Positions 12,001-23,847 of a stretch of 64,000 nucleotides of DNA are shown here, one piece after another (position 1 is the stretch's first letter; every line of letters starts with the position of its first letter). Origin of the DNA: Rostrohypoxylon terebratum. Lineage: Eukaryota; Ascomycota; Sordariomycetes; Xylariales; Hypoxylaceae. Below the pieces are notes generated by a model. That model saw nothing but the letters and a program-made list of their open reading frames with translations. It did no database searches and was not told the DNA's origin. Location of the stretch: assembly GCA_022497145.1 (NCBI GenBank), contig MU385871.1, forward strand, positions 1-64,000, read 5' to 3'. Position numbers and translations under genes: made by a program.

Positions 12001-12234
12001 GCCGCGTCGGATTTGACTACAGGATCCATAGGTCATGATAAACCAGATCAAGCCGGCTGTCTAAGCAATTCTAATCTTGCGAGCGATCGTATTATTGTCG
12101 GAGATGATCGTCCAACGCAAGGAAACAACCATCGGGCTGCTTTCGGTCGCAGGGTGCGGTCGAAGCTTTTGAAGTGGGTGAAAGATGCAAAGGCAGGAGT
12201 GCGGGCATGTGCAAAAAGGAATCACAATGCATAA
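9010..12234 (+). CDS. Large disordered protein, unknown function
   Basis: An intronless frame of 1074 aa from the first ATG (9010). The frame stays open seven codons further upstream without an ATG. It is rich in Ser, Pro, Arg and Thr with no catalytic domain I recognise. It looks mostly disordered, with proline-rich runs near the N-terminus (RPPHGPPPGRPLQKP, PPPSGFHP) and phospho-site-like clusters throughout. The last 30 residues are strongly basic and amphipathic (RRVRSKLLKWVKDAKAG), which could bind a membrane or nucleic acid. Codon use is steady and no stop occurs in 3.2 kb, so it is very likely a real gene. The layout is that of fungal scaffold or cell-polarity proteins, but this does not assign a function. 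The next gene downstream, on the same strand, has the same style. Confidence 0.85.
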   Translation: MSSLTDPHRLPRHSSSHGTLRSNYSNGRPPHGPPPGRPLQKPLRSVNENSVLLPSPGALESMLKTTTETGDIGIFSIKPVPPSPQRRATLSELGQKYPSPRPSIEELHRRNHSRNLTSYRDNTSEIISMYGSESQKSTTSTLTPTSSEEIGLRSYSMTTCESRHFSHHRTMTTLQNQASGGPLQRPRSPFPYPICLKRPGVRPASPALTENGRIDYSRMMEIDRSSHVSPRNFACSYKRLIFEGSQRTVHGPYRPAYSSMMRRPPPSGFHPATSLSSVSLPPQRPPPGRHVLHRPPSMRTYSAASTASWAAPYHERVDSSSSRASSLTSVGNMYHRMPHRVGPSGLPATVPRYYDYTEGFEPRQPRTFAPVQPFAPVPTHALNYQRPFVLQESDNNLVITYGQRDSAFYGPESQSLHRTSTAESIRRTDTPHNESCKTIVDRAPSRCQTASIRSEPRSIAFDTSDAERKLRRVSDIDLLPSQAGRDSMDTFNPNLDLGSKDVLTYKYTDYLSTAAPKTNANSPQRRVQVQGSGAPTIRSEQGVILRDDTQDETLPDRLDDSADANIAEEQATVSPGNAIERSPFSKPAHDYPPNSNLYEAQPDDECKFVTVDRVSSHYSKTSSMHDETRMTASNDVSSFSYTVDDVDASTVDAGKSSGDCNYTGENDTVSDLNQSQRQRFQRHKRYQAIPRISTGSLPREDNEGFPYITPSCSTTPIVSPKPISPARQLKLKNSIPQLMKALPPLSGDPDYTPPATPSILSTSSDDEDFSEVLSPFMFSGSSPRLLDRGVRGQEAAYNRDQTFGLQKPVPRLKLKAKTSDDSAAITSGAGLSEPGYNQPILGGTKGDPIPRVRTRNRLKLRSSRSSNSSTRPFATVRRNAVSETPNIILDITRQKPRDLFTLSPDLNPTSHVDHRTPLEPAWINQASSGGSSGETAPEGVESQLAKRTASMRFDRLRKPSCDSRSMDAHTNSGERHPRGLKRRFSNLRFLLARTSDSAASDLTTGSIGHDKPDQAGCLSNSNLASDRIIVGDDRPTQGNNHRAAFGRRVRSKLLKWVKDAKAGVRACAKRNHNA

Positions 12235-13609
12235 AGCGGACAGACTTAGGGCACGATACCCTACTCATTCCGCTTATCCCATCTCAGGTCGCCATGATCG
12301 AAGTTTCAGCATTCATTGGATTACGCCAGAAGAAAGTTTTAACAGACCAATTTTGGAGCAATTTTTTTGGGACTCGCCACCTTGCTAGGTTTGGAGGATG
12401 GGGATGTTTTTGGGGCCTGTTTCTGTAGCTAGGTCTTTAATAATGTGGAAGCCAACTTGGTATAATCCGGGGTGGATTGGACGGTTCCCGAAAGTAGGGT
12501 AAGGTCACCTTGGGCAACGAGGGATGGAGGATGCAAAGGGCGCTGTGTCCTTAGGTTGCCCCCCCTTTTTTTAATACCATGAAACTGTATGATAGTCTCA
12601 AATAACATTTGATAAAGGCACTAAGCGGGAAAGGGGGAATGCAATAATTGAAGGTACTTTATTTAGTGCCGAATATTTGAGTTTTGTCGTCGTGACTTCA
12701 TGGAATGAGGCTGGAGTTAAAATTCGCAATGCGGTTATTGGCGATGTATCCAGGTACCTATAGGGGGAGAAGTCAGGCACCACCAGAACTGTATCCCATA
12801 TACTAGGTACGCCGGGTAGATCGGATAGGTATTTTAGGTTACATATCTACCTAGCCCCAGGAGATAGCTCAGGTACGGTGTAGTGTAAGATAACCATCCG
12901 GATCTATGGGAGTGGTATAAACTTTGGTGTCGTCAATGATCGAGAGTTGAGCGGTATTAGTCGAACCAAGGTTGTCGAGATACCTGTCAAAGATACCTAA
13001 GTAGAAGAACCGCGAACATGTAGTTTAGTGATAATGGAATAGACCCCTCTCGCGCCCCTTCCAACATGCCGCTATTCGAATTTTGATAGGAACGTTGGAA
13101 CATTCATTTGAGCAAAAACTTCTTGTGGCGTCTGAGTTCCCAATATCTGTTCTCCTGCACTGAGGTACCTTTAGGTATTAAGTTGACATCTTCGGGACTT
13201 GGACTTAAGTTTTGCCCATTTAACTTGGTAGCCTGTCGCTCTGTCTTCATCTGTTCTCTCGTTCCTCCTCCTTTGCACACTCGTTTCTTCGCATCCAAAG
13301 TTCATAAGAAACCCATTCGAAGCAAAAATTTCGTCCCGTCATCACCATCATAAGCCAAGTGACCAGCTTAAGCTTTACTTCATTCCTCATTTTCCCCCCT
13401 TCTTTAGCCGCCGTCAACATAGTCCACTGTACGTTGTAGATAATTTTCTTCACTGTGGTATCCGCACGCACGCACGCCTGTGTTATCAACACACGGTCAT
13501 ACGCATCGACCTCTTACTCAAGCCCGCCCGGATACATTAGTCTTGGCATCAGACCGAATCGACCACCTAATTGAGTTATCTTCGGGTCCAAGCACGCCGT
13601 CAGATTAAC
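12235..13609. promoter_or_regulatory. Intergenic, presumed promoter of 476-aa gene
   Basis: 1.4 kb between two genes on the + strand. The 3' UTR of the upstream gene and the promoter of the downstream one must be here. CT-rich sequence and ACGCACGCACGC (about 13466-13477) precede the downstream ATG. CTAGGTA-like motifs recur at 12800-12860. No gene is seen. Confidence 0.5.
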
Positions 13610-15040
13610 ATGGAGGAGAACAGCCCAGCTTCGGCTCCGGTGCCAATTCCCACCAGGACCTGCAGCCAAAACCAAGGCACAGCGCAAACTCCTGCAAAGC
13701 AACAACGATACTCGCTTCTGCAACTTGCGGGCAGATCGTTCAGCATGCCCACCTCTTACCGCCGTAGTGGATTTCCCGGCACCAACAGTTCAGGTCCAAG
13801 GAGCTCCAGCTCATTCACACCCCAATCACGCAGCGGCCTCGTTAGCCCAAATGGCCTAGTATCCCCTGTCACATCGCCGGAATCGCAGTCGCCGCTTGAT
13901 TCGGTTAAGGAGCCAGAGCCTCAGTCAGTCTCCATCGCATGCCCCAGAGCATTGCCAGGGAAAGTTCGATTTCCGCTTATCGACAGTTACGAGCTGGACT
14001 CGCCCATGAACGACGGAGCTGCACCCTCACCCTCAGACGTTGCTAGCGGAACCACCGCGTATAGTGACGAAGAACCAGCAAGCGAGTACGAGACCGACGA
14101 AGAGGAGTGGTCTCTGGACAACCAATCAGCCTACTCAGTCGCTCTCACAGGCTCAGTTACACGCGGCGAAATCGAGTCGATCGACCAAAACCTAGGTACG
14201 CCCAAATCCGAGGAGGGATCGATAATCGGAATCCCACCCTTCCCCATCTCCCGAGAGACGGGGCAGAACATACGATTCCACAAAACGCACGAGGAGTACG
14301 TGAAGTATCTCATCGACAAAATCCGTAAGAGCCATTTTAGACGAGGATGCACTATGCAAGAGTGGATCGATGACTACCCTAATGTCAAGGCGATTGTCCA
14401 AGAAGTCGCGGACAACGTGTACGGAATACTCGAGGAAGACGGGCAGGAGCAGGAAGCAGAGGGATACGACAAGACGGACAAAGGTGATAAGCAAGCGATC
14501 GCAGATGACAAGGCTAAGAAGTGTCAGGCAAAGGGACACCAGCCTACACTTGCTATACCATCGTTTCCTCAACCTAGCGTCACCAAGGGACGCAAATTCG
14601 TCACCCGAATCTTCAAGAAGATCAAGAGCCTCTTCAAGAAGAATGAGCCAGTCAGCCAGGTATACGAGATGCCCGAGCTGAGACGAAAGCGCAGGAAGGT
14701 CGATAAGGGAAAAGGGCGTGAGATTGTCGAGGAGCGACCGGCGCCAGCGCGAGCACCAGAGCGAATCCCTACACCGACAACCGTCGCGGTGGGTTCTGGG
14801 GACGATGCAGAAGAATCGGCAGATGACGAATTCGTGAAAGTTGAGCCCGCGACTACTCCCCGACGATCATGGCTAGACAACCGAGTCGGGTATCGCGAGG
14901 AGAGAGGCGAGACGTCAGCGCAGGGTGCGAAGATGTATTGTCTTGCCCGTCGCCTGCACCCCGATTCTGGCTTCTATTCATTCGTGATGGTTGGGGAGGG
15001 AGAGGAAGAGGAAGAGGAAGAATTACCTCAGTTAAGATGA
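13610..15040 (+). CDS. Ser/Pro-rich protein with basic helix, unknown
   Basis: An intronless frame of 476 aa, read from the first ATG (13610); the frame is open upstream but only with a TTG. The N-terminal 200 residues are Ser/Pro/Gly-rich and look disordered, with an acidic stretch (about residues 155-175). A folded-looking core follows (about 215-280): FHKTHEEYVKYLIDKIRKSH, then WIDDYPNVKAIVQEVADNVYG. Next is a very basic amphipathic segment, FVTRIFKKIKSLFKKN, and a probable bipartite nuclear signal, LRRKRRKVDKGKG. The C-terminus ends in a poly-Glu run. I do not recognise the family. The basic helix suggests membrane or nucleic-acid contact, which is inference only. Confidence 0.8.
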   Translation: MEENSPASAPVPIPTRTCSQNQGTAQTPAKQQRYSLLQLAGRSFSMPTSYRRSGFPGTNSSGPRSSSSFTPQSRSGLVSPNGLVSPVTSPESQSPLDSVKEPEPQSVSIACPRALPGKVRFPLIDSYELDSPMNDGAAPSPSDVASGTTAYSDEEPASEYETDEEEWSLDNQSAYSVALTGSVTRGEIESIDQNLGTPKSEEGSIIGIPPFPISRETGQNIRFHKTHEEYVKYLIDKIRKSHFRRGCTMQEWIDDYPNVKAIVQEVADNVYGILEEDGQEQEAEGYDKTDKGDKQAIADDKAKKCQAKGHQPTLAIPSFPQPSVTKGRKFVTRIFKKIKSLFKKNEPVSQVYEMPELRRKRRKVDKGKGREIVEERPAPARAPERIPTPTTVAVGSGDDAEESADDEFVKVEPATTPRRSWLDNRVGYREERGETSAQGAKMYCLARRLHPDSGFYSFVMVGEGEEEEEEELPQLR

Positions 15041-15260
15041 CGAGAAGTCTTAAAACACCCTCAAGCAACGGGCCTTCTACACGTTTCGACTAGGTTCTTA
15101 TTATTGAAGAGATGGAAATTATGGATGAGAAGTCATAGCACGCTTGATTAGTAATGACTGGAAAATAATTGGGATGGATGGAAAAATGTGGTAGACAACT
15201 GGAAATGCAGAATATCTGTGTAAGTGCCTTGATCAGGAAGGGTATCTCGTATTTCAAATT

Positions 15261-17114
15261 TCAAAAGACGCCTCCACCTATTATAAACAATCGTTCCTCC
15301 TCACGCTTTGCCCACTGTATGATCTTATTTGCTCCTTGTGTTATGACGGCTCGAGATGCGTTGGGTCCTGCGACGCAATAAAATTCGAATATCGGTGTTA
15401 TCCAAGCAAGCGATGTACTGTCTTCCCTGACGCAGTGTAATACCTTTATGTGGGTGTGTTTGGCATGAATTGTCGAGTGTAGGTTATGGTAAAGTGACAT
15501 GAGCTTTCTGTGTGAAATGAGACTGCTAAATGTCGGTAAGAGGGACGGCATGCAAAATTGGACATTGGCCCTCGACTTGAACAGAAAGTGGCTGATGTTT
15601 GTACCTGGCGCAATGTCGTTCATCTTGGCACGCCCCTGGTGTACTGCAATTTTGATAATGTCGAGGTGTCCCTTTTTCTTTAATTCAGCCACCACGTCAT
15701 CTCGCATCTGCTGGAGATCAAAGAAACTCTCCTTGTCCGGGCTGATCAGAATTATTGCAACCTCCTCACCAGCAGTCGTCAAATCTCTTTCGGACTCTGG
15801 CTCAACATCCAGAAAGCTAACGTACATATAAAGATATCCTCGGTTGTTGAAGGCTGGCAAACAGAGGGGTATCCAATTTTCGCCTCCGCCGGCCTTAACA
15901 CCCCCGGATTCAAATAGCATATTAAATATAAGTTGAAGGTCGCTGGGGTGAAGAGAATGCCGACGTGGCCGAATGACACTAACGAGCTTTCCACCAGCAA
16001 CTATTAGACCATAGAGTAACTTCTCGGTTCTAGTTCTTAAAAATGCGTTGTTGATGGCGTGTCGATGTGATTTCCTGAGTCTGAGACATTCCAGGGCACC
16101 TAGAAGAGCGGATGGGGATCCTCTTGTAAAGCTGTCGGCTAAGGACGAAAGTAAAGTCTCGGTTCCCTGCAGAGGCTTCCGGAGATCGGTGGATGGCCGA
16201 TTGGCGAAGATATTGGTCAGGACCGGAAGAGTCAAAGTGGATAGGATCTGCATATACAGTGCGTCGAGTTGAGCCCTCAGCTGGTAATCACTTTCTCCGA
16301 GCCTGCTTATAGCGACGAAATAAAGGGGGCCCTCTGTCACGATGACAAATCGCGTATCTCCGGCTGTAAACCCCAGGAGAGGGTTCTTGGCACCCTCATA
16401 AAACGAGATGATGGTTTGCACAACGCCCATCGAAGAGTTAATCAGCCCTAAGTCTCCATGTCTACTGTAAATAGGTTTCCCGGCAGATGATAAAATCATG
16501 AAGTGTTTTAACTTAGATTTCCAAAGTTTCACCCTGTCCTCATCGCTCCAGTTCTTCTCGAATTCATCTGGTATATCATCGAACTCGTCGGTAAAATTAG
16601 CAAGAGCTGTACCTTCTTCGATATGAATAGTCTCGAAAGGCGGGACGGCCGCATATTGTGAGCGTAAGAGAGTCCACGCGGCACTTTTCTTACTACCCTC
16701 TCCAACGAGTAGACTTTCTAGGTCTCCCGGTGGTCGTAGAGTGGGAGCTATGCTCATCACGCTCATAGACTCATCTATATCTCCAGGAACCGGATTGAAA
16801 CCTATGCTTGTCATACCGACATTTGCTGGCGTAGATTGGTCGGTGTCTCCGGCATTATTCTCATTAGGTGTTGAGAAAGTACCACGTGATCCATCAGGAA
16901 ATGAGAGTGTTTGGATATTCATAGATGATATGGCAGTAGTCGGCTTGGACTGCAAATGAGATCCTTCTATCGTGGCCGTAGAAGAGTCATTTCCTGATGT
17001 TTGAACTGGCTGAACTGGCCGAACTGGCCTTGGTGGTAAAGGAGGTGCATGTTCGTCGTCCTGACCTTGAGCAGGAGTCGCGGTGCTTGGAGGGCTAGCA
17101 TTCTCCTGGACCAT
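15261..17114 (-). CDS. mon1: MON1, Rab7 GEF subunit
   Basis: An intronless frame of 617 aa from the first in-frame ATG at 17114; the open frame runs about 70 codons further upstream without an ATG. MON1 pairs with CCZ1 to activate Rab7/Ypt7 on late endosomes and the vacuole. A disordered, proline-rich N-terminus (residues 1-190) precedes the conserved MON1 body, which starts at [19 protein letters not shown]. The first longin domain contains [19 protein letters not shown] and [10 protein letters not shown]. The second includes [20 protein letters not shown]. The third runs to the typical end [20 protein letters not shown]. The reading frame continues unbroken through the conserved C-terminus, so no intron is needed. 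It is head to head with DOP1, another endosome/Golgi trafficking gene. Confidence 0.95.
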   Translation of the reverse strand: MVQENASPPSTATPAQGQDDEHAPPLPPRPVRPVQPVQTSGNDSSTATIEGSHLQSKPTTAISSMNIQTLSFPDGSRGTFSTPNENNAGDTDQSTPANVGMTSIGFNPVPGDIDESMSVMSIAPTLRPPGDLESLLVGEGSKKSAAWTLLRSQYAAVPPFETIHIEEGTALANFTDEFDDIPDEFEKNWSDEDRVKLWKSKLKHFMILSSAGKPIYSRHGDLGLINSSMGVVQTIISFYEGAKNPLLGFTAGDTRFVIVTEGPLYFVAISRLGESDYQLRAQLDALYMQILSTLTLPVLTNIFANRPSTDLRKPLQGTETLLSSLADSFTRGSPSALLGALECLRLRKSHRHAINNAFLRTRTEKLLYGLIVAGGKLVSVIRPRRHSLHPSDLQLIFNMLFESGGVKAGGGENWIPLCLPAFNNRGYLYMYVSFLDVEPESERDLTTAGEEVAIILISPDKESFFDLQQMRDDVVAELKKKGHLDIIKIAVHQGRAKMNDIAPGTNISHFLFKSRANVQFCMPSLLPTFSSLISHRKLMSLYHNLHSTIHAKHTHIKVLHCVREDSTSLAWITPIFEFYCVAGPNASRAVITQGANKIIQWAKREEERLFIIGGGVF

Positions 17115-17875
17115 GTTTCCTCGATTTCCGTAACAACCGGCTGTGTCATCCTCTTTGTGCTCTTTCTTTATCAGATGTTCATACCATGCATGTGTCAGCT
17201 TTTTCTCTCCATATAAAAACGATATGGTATCATGAGAAAGTGAAGTTGAGCTGATTTTACCGTTACCGTAACTTTGTTTTATGGAAGTAGGTAATAAAGG
17301 AATAAAGGTGGTGAGGGTCACCGTCTGAACTTACCTGAACTTACAGAACCATCGGCAGCTACCTAGTAACACGGTGGAGCTCCTTATCGTTATCACTTAG
17401 ACGTCATTTGAACATCCGTTTCGGGATATCTTTAGCATAAATTTGGCGGGAAACACCCTGAAACTACAGGGATCTAGCCAATTAGATCACATGAAACACC
17501 ATTCAGGCTACCTTATTTCGAGGTGCTTGCCTTCCCACAGAAGTTACAGCAGGTAAATGAGGTAAATGCACTAATTTTTAGCTAATTTTAGCGGGTACCT
17601 GCAACGTAATTCGCAAAAAGGTTCAGCGTAATCCATGCAAGTGCGCTTCAATTCCAAGGCCGTGTATCCGTCAGGTATATTCTGTATCGTGGTCTCTTTT
17701 TTCTCTCTTGAACCTCTTTACCTCTTTACCTCTTTTCCACAAACGAAGCAAACGAAGCAAACGAACCTCGCAAACGAACGCGCCTCGGCAAAGATATGCG
17801 CTTCGACTCTCCTAGTCTTGAACGAGACCCTATGGTCCTACGACCAGCTCCTCCTTAGTATCAACTATACCAACT
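17115..17875. promoter_or_regulatory. Shared divergent promoter, MON1 / DOP1
   Basis: 761 bp between the two start codons. On the DOP1 side there are tandem CTCTTTAC units (17711-17736) and tandem AAACGAAGC-type units (17741-17779), probably in the DOP1 5' leader. No TATA box is evident. Confidence 0.6.
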
Positions 17876-20800
17876 ATGTCCCTCGAACCCGGTCCTCGCC
17901 GTTCCCTCTCTCCAGATAGCTCTAGCCCGAACACGCCCACTGTAAGACAATGGAGGAATCAGCTAGGCGCAGGTAATCAACACCAAGGCTGATGGGCCGA
18001 TGCTACGTTTCAATATGCCGCATCATGCTGACGTAGATGGGATTATAGAAGATACACCAATTAAAGACAAGCATTACCGAAAATATGCGTCAGGCGTCGA
18101 GCGAGCCCTGTCGCTGTTTGATACAGCTTTGGAAGAATGGGCAGACTATATCTCATTTCTAAGTAGACTACTTAAAGTAAGAGTCTTTCAAGGCTATTTC
18201 TCAGACCTCTCCAGCTACAGTTATCTTAAAACTAGAAACCCTGCTAAGAAGTTCCTTCGTAGGCGCTACAAGCACGTCAAGCGAGCACGACAAGTATCCC
18301 GTCGAAAACCCTAGTCGCAAAACGTCTCTCGCAATGTCTAAACCCCTCCCTGCCTTCCGGTGTACACCAAAAAGCGTTAGAAGTCTACAGTTATGTGTTC
18401 TCGATAATAGGGAAAGATGGCCTATCAAGGGATCTCCCTCTATATCTACCTGGCCTGGCCCCAACATTGTCATTCGCCTCCCTCACTGCCCGGGCTCCGT
18501 TCCTCGATCTCCTCGAACAACATGTTCTTCACGTGGATCCACGGTCACTCCGACCGGCTATGAAGAGTATTATTTTGGCCCTTCTACCCGGATTAGAAGA
18601 CGAAACGAGTGAGGATTTTGACCGAACACTAAAAATCGTAGAAAGCTTCAAGGCTGCTATCCGACCTCCGCATTGTCGAGACCTTACCGCGACAGATTCA
18701 ACAGGTGACGACTTTTTCTGGCAGTGCTTCTTTCTAGCCACAATTACAAGCCAGAGTCGGCGGCCTGGTGCGCTTGCCTACCTCGTCCGTAAACTACCGA
18801 AACTCGGACACCCCCTTGTTCAAGAGGCTCATTCAAACCAAGGCCAAGATGAGACCGAAAAATTGTCTTCCGAGCTTTCAAATCTTGTAACTTCCCCGGA
18901 GCCAGGTTTGCTTCTCAGATGTTTTGCTTCTGGGTTGGGGGATGAGCAACTCCTTATACAGAGAGGGTTCCTAGACCTTCTAGTCACACACTTACCCTTG
19001 CACTCTAAGGTGCTACAGAAAAGGGTTAAGAGCGATGATCTAGAGCTTCTACTTCGTGCTGCTGCTGGTGTTGTCACTCGAAGAGATATGAGTCTCAATC
19101 GTCGATTGTGGGCTTGGTTTTTGGGACCTGAGCCTCCCAATCAGGAACACGAGAATGGTCCAGAGTCGCCTAGTTCTCCAGTGGACCACCATGGCTATCT
19201 GAATTCTAAAACGAGTTACTTTGAAGAGTACGGCCTACATCCACTTACGCGAGCATTGCTAGCAATGATTCGTTCCGCGTCAAGCAGTAACCCTATAGAA
19301 AGAGCCCGACCATATCGAATATGCCTTTCCCTCATGGACAGGTGGGAGATAGGCGGCCTAGTAGTGCCGGAGATTTTTCTTCCCGTTATAGAAAGCGTTA
19401 AAGATTTCAAATCAAAGGCGTCCAGCAAGGCCGAATTTGCTGAAGTTTTGCGCAGCGCAAGCGTGTTTTTCGATGGAGTTGAAAGCGGACTTATCTACGG
19501 CGAAATAATAGGTCTTATAGCCCAGGCTATCGGTCCAGGAAATGCGACAAATGCTGAGCGTAATGAAAAGCTGGCACTTGTCCAATTCATCGTGACACAC
19601 TTCAACGTTCGGGAAGAGGAAATGATATCCCTGCATGCTCCGCTGGCTGCTTTATCTATCTTAGCAATGCTGGAGGAAGTGAAGGAGTGTAAGGATGCAT
19701 CGAGGTCTTTGAGTGAAAGTGAAGGCTTTGGCCTTTCGTCTCAGGCACTTGAGATTGCACGAAGTCTGGTGGAGCTTATTCCGCAGCGAGCATTTCCTAC
19801 CAAATCGGAAAAACGAAACTCTGCTGGGTCTATAGAGGGACCTATAGTAGCATCTACTACAAACAGCGAAATGCTTAAGAAGATCATGAACTTCTATGTA
19901 TCTGATCAAGGGAATCTCGAAGCTACGCCAATGCCTTTTGCTCCACGGACTGTGGGTGCTCTCCTAGCTCAAAAGGCTTGTAGCTTAACCTGCGACAGCT
20001 TCACGGCACCTAGCCAAGAAACATCAATGTCTGTCAGAAGTCGACTCCTGGGTCTCCTTCTATCTAAAATTCCTTATGAGTACACTATAGATACCGAAAG
20101 GTTGCTTTCTGCCATGCAAACACGATTATCAACGCCTAATTTAACCTTTGTTTCCTTCAAATCCATCCTGGTCCTCTCAACGCAACTTTACACGAGTGAG
20201 CGAATACCAACAGCATACCTTTCGAGTTTGGTTGAACCACTGGTCCGCCACGCATGGAATTACCTATCCCTCTCAGAACCGAAATACCACGTTGAGGCCG
20301 TCAGGTGTCTTTGGCAACTGCAGACTGCTCTCACAATCTCCAATCGCGACATCGAAGCTGTCATCTCTGATCTTATGCTGAAGGATGGCACTACGGGCGC
20401 ATTTTCAATACGGCCAGCTGATCCGGGTCGAAGTTTCACCATTCTTTGGTCTCATACATTGCAAGACAATCCTTCACACTCTGACAGGAGAGTGTCGAAA
20501 ACCCCTACAACCGAATCTAGGCCTACAACCCGGTTAGCCGGAATGGACAATTACGATATTATGCTCACGAGACCCTTGTTCTTAATGCTTGATTGCCTGT
20601 TAGATGAGCGAACTCAATTGTTCATGATGGTCAAGAATTGGCTTAATACCATGGTTGGCATTGATAAGTAAGTTCAAGTCTTATATAATGAATGAAAAGG
20701 CTTCAGGGCTAAGATCTTGTTATCCCAGGCTTTTCTTAATCTTCATTACGAAGATCTCTCAACTTCGATTCCTCCGAAAGTTTCCCCCGACTTCCAATGC

Positions 20801-23800
20801 TGCCACCTCAGGCTTCACTGTTAAATTTGAAGAAGAGGACGACGTTGAGCTGGCCCTCTACTATCTCCGAACTTTATCCAACATATTCCGCTGGGCTCCT
20901 GATGCATTCTGGGGAGTACTTGCGACAAGTATAATCGAGGAACCTACGCAAAGTCTTATAGAAATAAGTAAGTGTTCATAGATCAGTACGCTTTACCTAT
21001 TTGCTAATGGCATCAAGCCGGTACCGATAGTAGCGTATCTTTGCAAGAATTTTTTCTTCGTGTCTGCATGAGATGTATCGCCGGCAACCAATTCCCAGAC
21101 ACAAGCCAAATGTCGCTTCGGATAGCTCAGCTCCACCGCTGCGCATTAACATTTCTTCATCAAATACTACTGAACCCCTTCGCAGAAACCCTATCACGCC
21201 TGAAAATAGAAGAAATATTGATCGACCGGCTCGCCCAAAATCTTGGAGGACCCGATCCTTATATTCAAGTACTTCTGCTAGATGTTATTTTCGCTTCTCT
21301 TAAACTTCGAGACGCGTCGCCCGCAGAATTGCCGACCTCTCCGATCGGGGAGAAACGATCTATGAGCTACCCATCTGGTAGTTTACGGTTGTCTCTAGCT
21401 CCTCCGGAGCATTTGCACGTAGACATGCCGCCCCCAGCCGCATTGTTGAGTTGCATAAAGGCTGGTCTCAGTGCGCCTAGCAGTCGGCCAGTGCTAGACA
21501 GCTGGGTGGGCTTTCTCGCCGAGTGCTTGCCTCTATATTCAGATTCTATCTTCCAAGTTCTCATTCCACTCGTTGAAACACTTTGCGGACAAGTCGCTAG
21601 CACATTTAGCAGCTTACAAGCAACATTTAAACAGGGTGGGAATCCAGCTGAGATGGTTAGCGCTCCCGAGTCAACCCTCATATCGCTGCTTAACGCCCTC
21701 GAGCAAGTACTTGCTAAAGCACATGATCAACTACTGGCAGCTGAGGCTAGGGCCCAAGTGGTGAAGAGTCCTGATCAGCCTCAGGGATTCTTCGGGAACA
21801 TGGTGTCTGGGGTGTTCAATTCAGATGCCCCACAATCTCGGAGTGCGACCGCTAACGACCGACTGACCGTCCTACTGGCCTTCCAAGATGCCGTACGCAT
21901 GTGTTTTAAGATTTGGTCTTGGGGACAAGGAAGTGAGGCTGGTAATATCGACACAAATTCTGCCTCCTCGTTCAATTATACATCGCTGCGTATGCGAAAC
22001 CGAGCCCGGCGTCTTCTGGAGCATGTATTTGCGGCTGAAGCGTTAGAATGCTTAGAGACCGTAGTCGATATCTGGCGGACTTCACTGAGTGATCCGGATA
22101 CGACTAAGCACTTAGAGGTATTCAACCTGCTACCTGCTTTAGACGGATCTCGACCACGGCATACCATACCGGCTATATTCAACGCTATTTACAGTCGAAC
22201 GAATCCTGGCGCATTAGAAATGTCTAGAAAGTCCACATTGACTGTCGAGCTGCAGGACACAGACTTGGTCATATTCTTAGTCGATTACACTAGGTCACTG
22301 GAAGATGATACGATGGACGAAATTTGGCAAGACTGTATGATATTCCTCAAGGACTTGCTTGGTAACCCATTCCCACATAGACAAACGCTGCCTAGTCTAT
22401 TGGAGTTTGCAGCGATTTTAGGTGAAAAGGTGGACAACACCAACTTTGGGGAGCAAAGGAAGATGCGAAGAGAACTCGGCGTGCGTATTCTATAACTCGA
22501 AGACCTATCAATACATTACTAACACTATATCAGGATCTCTTCCTCCGACTGCTCACAGCTATTTTCACCACCAGGCCGGCATCCTTTTCAGATGGATTAT
22601 CGACCTCACAGTCTAATCAGTCAAAAGCTAGCGAAAACCGCCTCGTCGCGCCCGCGGACAGAGCAGATGATATTGTCGGCATCTTGTCTCATATAGTCCC
22701 TAACCTACCCAAGATTCTCGTAGAATCAGACCGCGTTTTGACAGCGGCAGGAGCTATATCGACAAATGTGATCGGCCCGTCTATTCGCTCGAAATATTTC
22801 CCCGATACTATTTCCCAGAGCGCTTTAACTCTACTTCAAGAACTCACCAGGCTTCCTGGCAACCAAAAAACCTGGAAGAAGGATATCGGAGATGCCTTCA
22901 ACGACCCCAGGTTCTTCAACTCCTCAGTCAACCTTGTTCGGAGTGACTGGTTACCTCTACTAAAACTTTGGACAATCACGGACAAGGACCGAATGACGGA
23001 GATACTGAGCCGGATAACGCCACCAACGACAGCTGGCATAGTGTTTGGGGTGGGCGCTACTTCGGCAAGACTAGAAGCAGACCGAAAAACGCAACTCAAT
23101 CTACGTCGCATCGCAGCCTTGGTCTTGGCTTGTGGTACGGATACTTTTGTTACCGACTTGCCGACCATTCTTGATCGCATCGTGGAGCTCTTGGCGGCGA
23201 CATCAACCTCCTCACCTTCTTCCACTACCCGAGCCGACATATACATGGTGGTCCGTGCACTCATCCTCCGGACCTCCGCTATTCACCTCGCGTCTTTATG
23301 GCCTATCATAAATGCCGAGCTTCATGCAGCCATATCGTCAGTGGCTGCGCCGGACAATAGTGCCTCATCCGATACTTTCAGCAACACGTCTGTGCTCCAG
23401 GCTTGTAAGCTTCTAGATCTACTCATCGCCGCCGCACCCGACGACTTCCAACTTCACGAATGGCTCTTCGTTACCGACACTATCGACTCTATCTACCGTT
23501 CCGCTGGTTATCAACCCGTCGCTCTCGTAGACGAATTATCCGAGGAGTTAGGTAACACTAGCATATCAGCACAACAAACAGAATCGGCAGCCGCGATGGC
23601 GGCGACAAATAATAGCTCGGGTCAGCCGCTCCGCAAACCACTATTAGGCCCTGGAGGCATTGACGACGAGCTAATCGTAGATCGCAAGGACGAACTCGTT
23701 GCCAAATTGCTAAGGCCCTTCTTTGGACAATTAAGTATCTACGCCTTCGAATCCACGTACGCCATGGGCACGCTGGACGTCGAAACGTGCGTCGATAGCT

Positions 23801-23847
23801 TGCTAAAGGATCTATTCGACGAGCGGACTATTGTGAAGGCTTTGTAG
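17876..23847 (+). CDS. dopA: DOP1 (Dopey), endosome/Golgi traffic protein
   Basis: Six exons: 17876-17972, 18049-18176, 18263-20667, 20729-20967, 21018-22480 and 22534-23847. All splice sites are GT/AG and in phase, giving 1881 aa, the usual size for fungal Dop1. The N-terminal Dopey domain starts with KHYRKYASGVERALSLFDTA and EEWADYISFLSRLLKALQ, the latter joined across intron 2. The body is helical-repeat-like. The C-terminal conserved block ends in ETCVDSLLKDLFDERTIVKA. Dop1 works with the Neo1-class flippase and Mon2 in retrograde and endosomal traffic, and the Aspergillus orthologue DopA affects morphogenesis; this is family knowledge. Exon 1 encodes a Ser/Pro-rich leader and is the least certain part. 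The alternative reading through the first donor ends at a stop within 10 codons. Confidence 0.93.
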
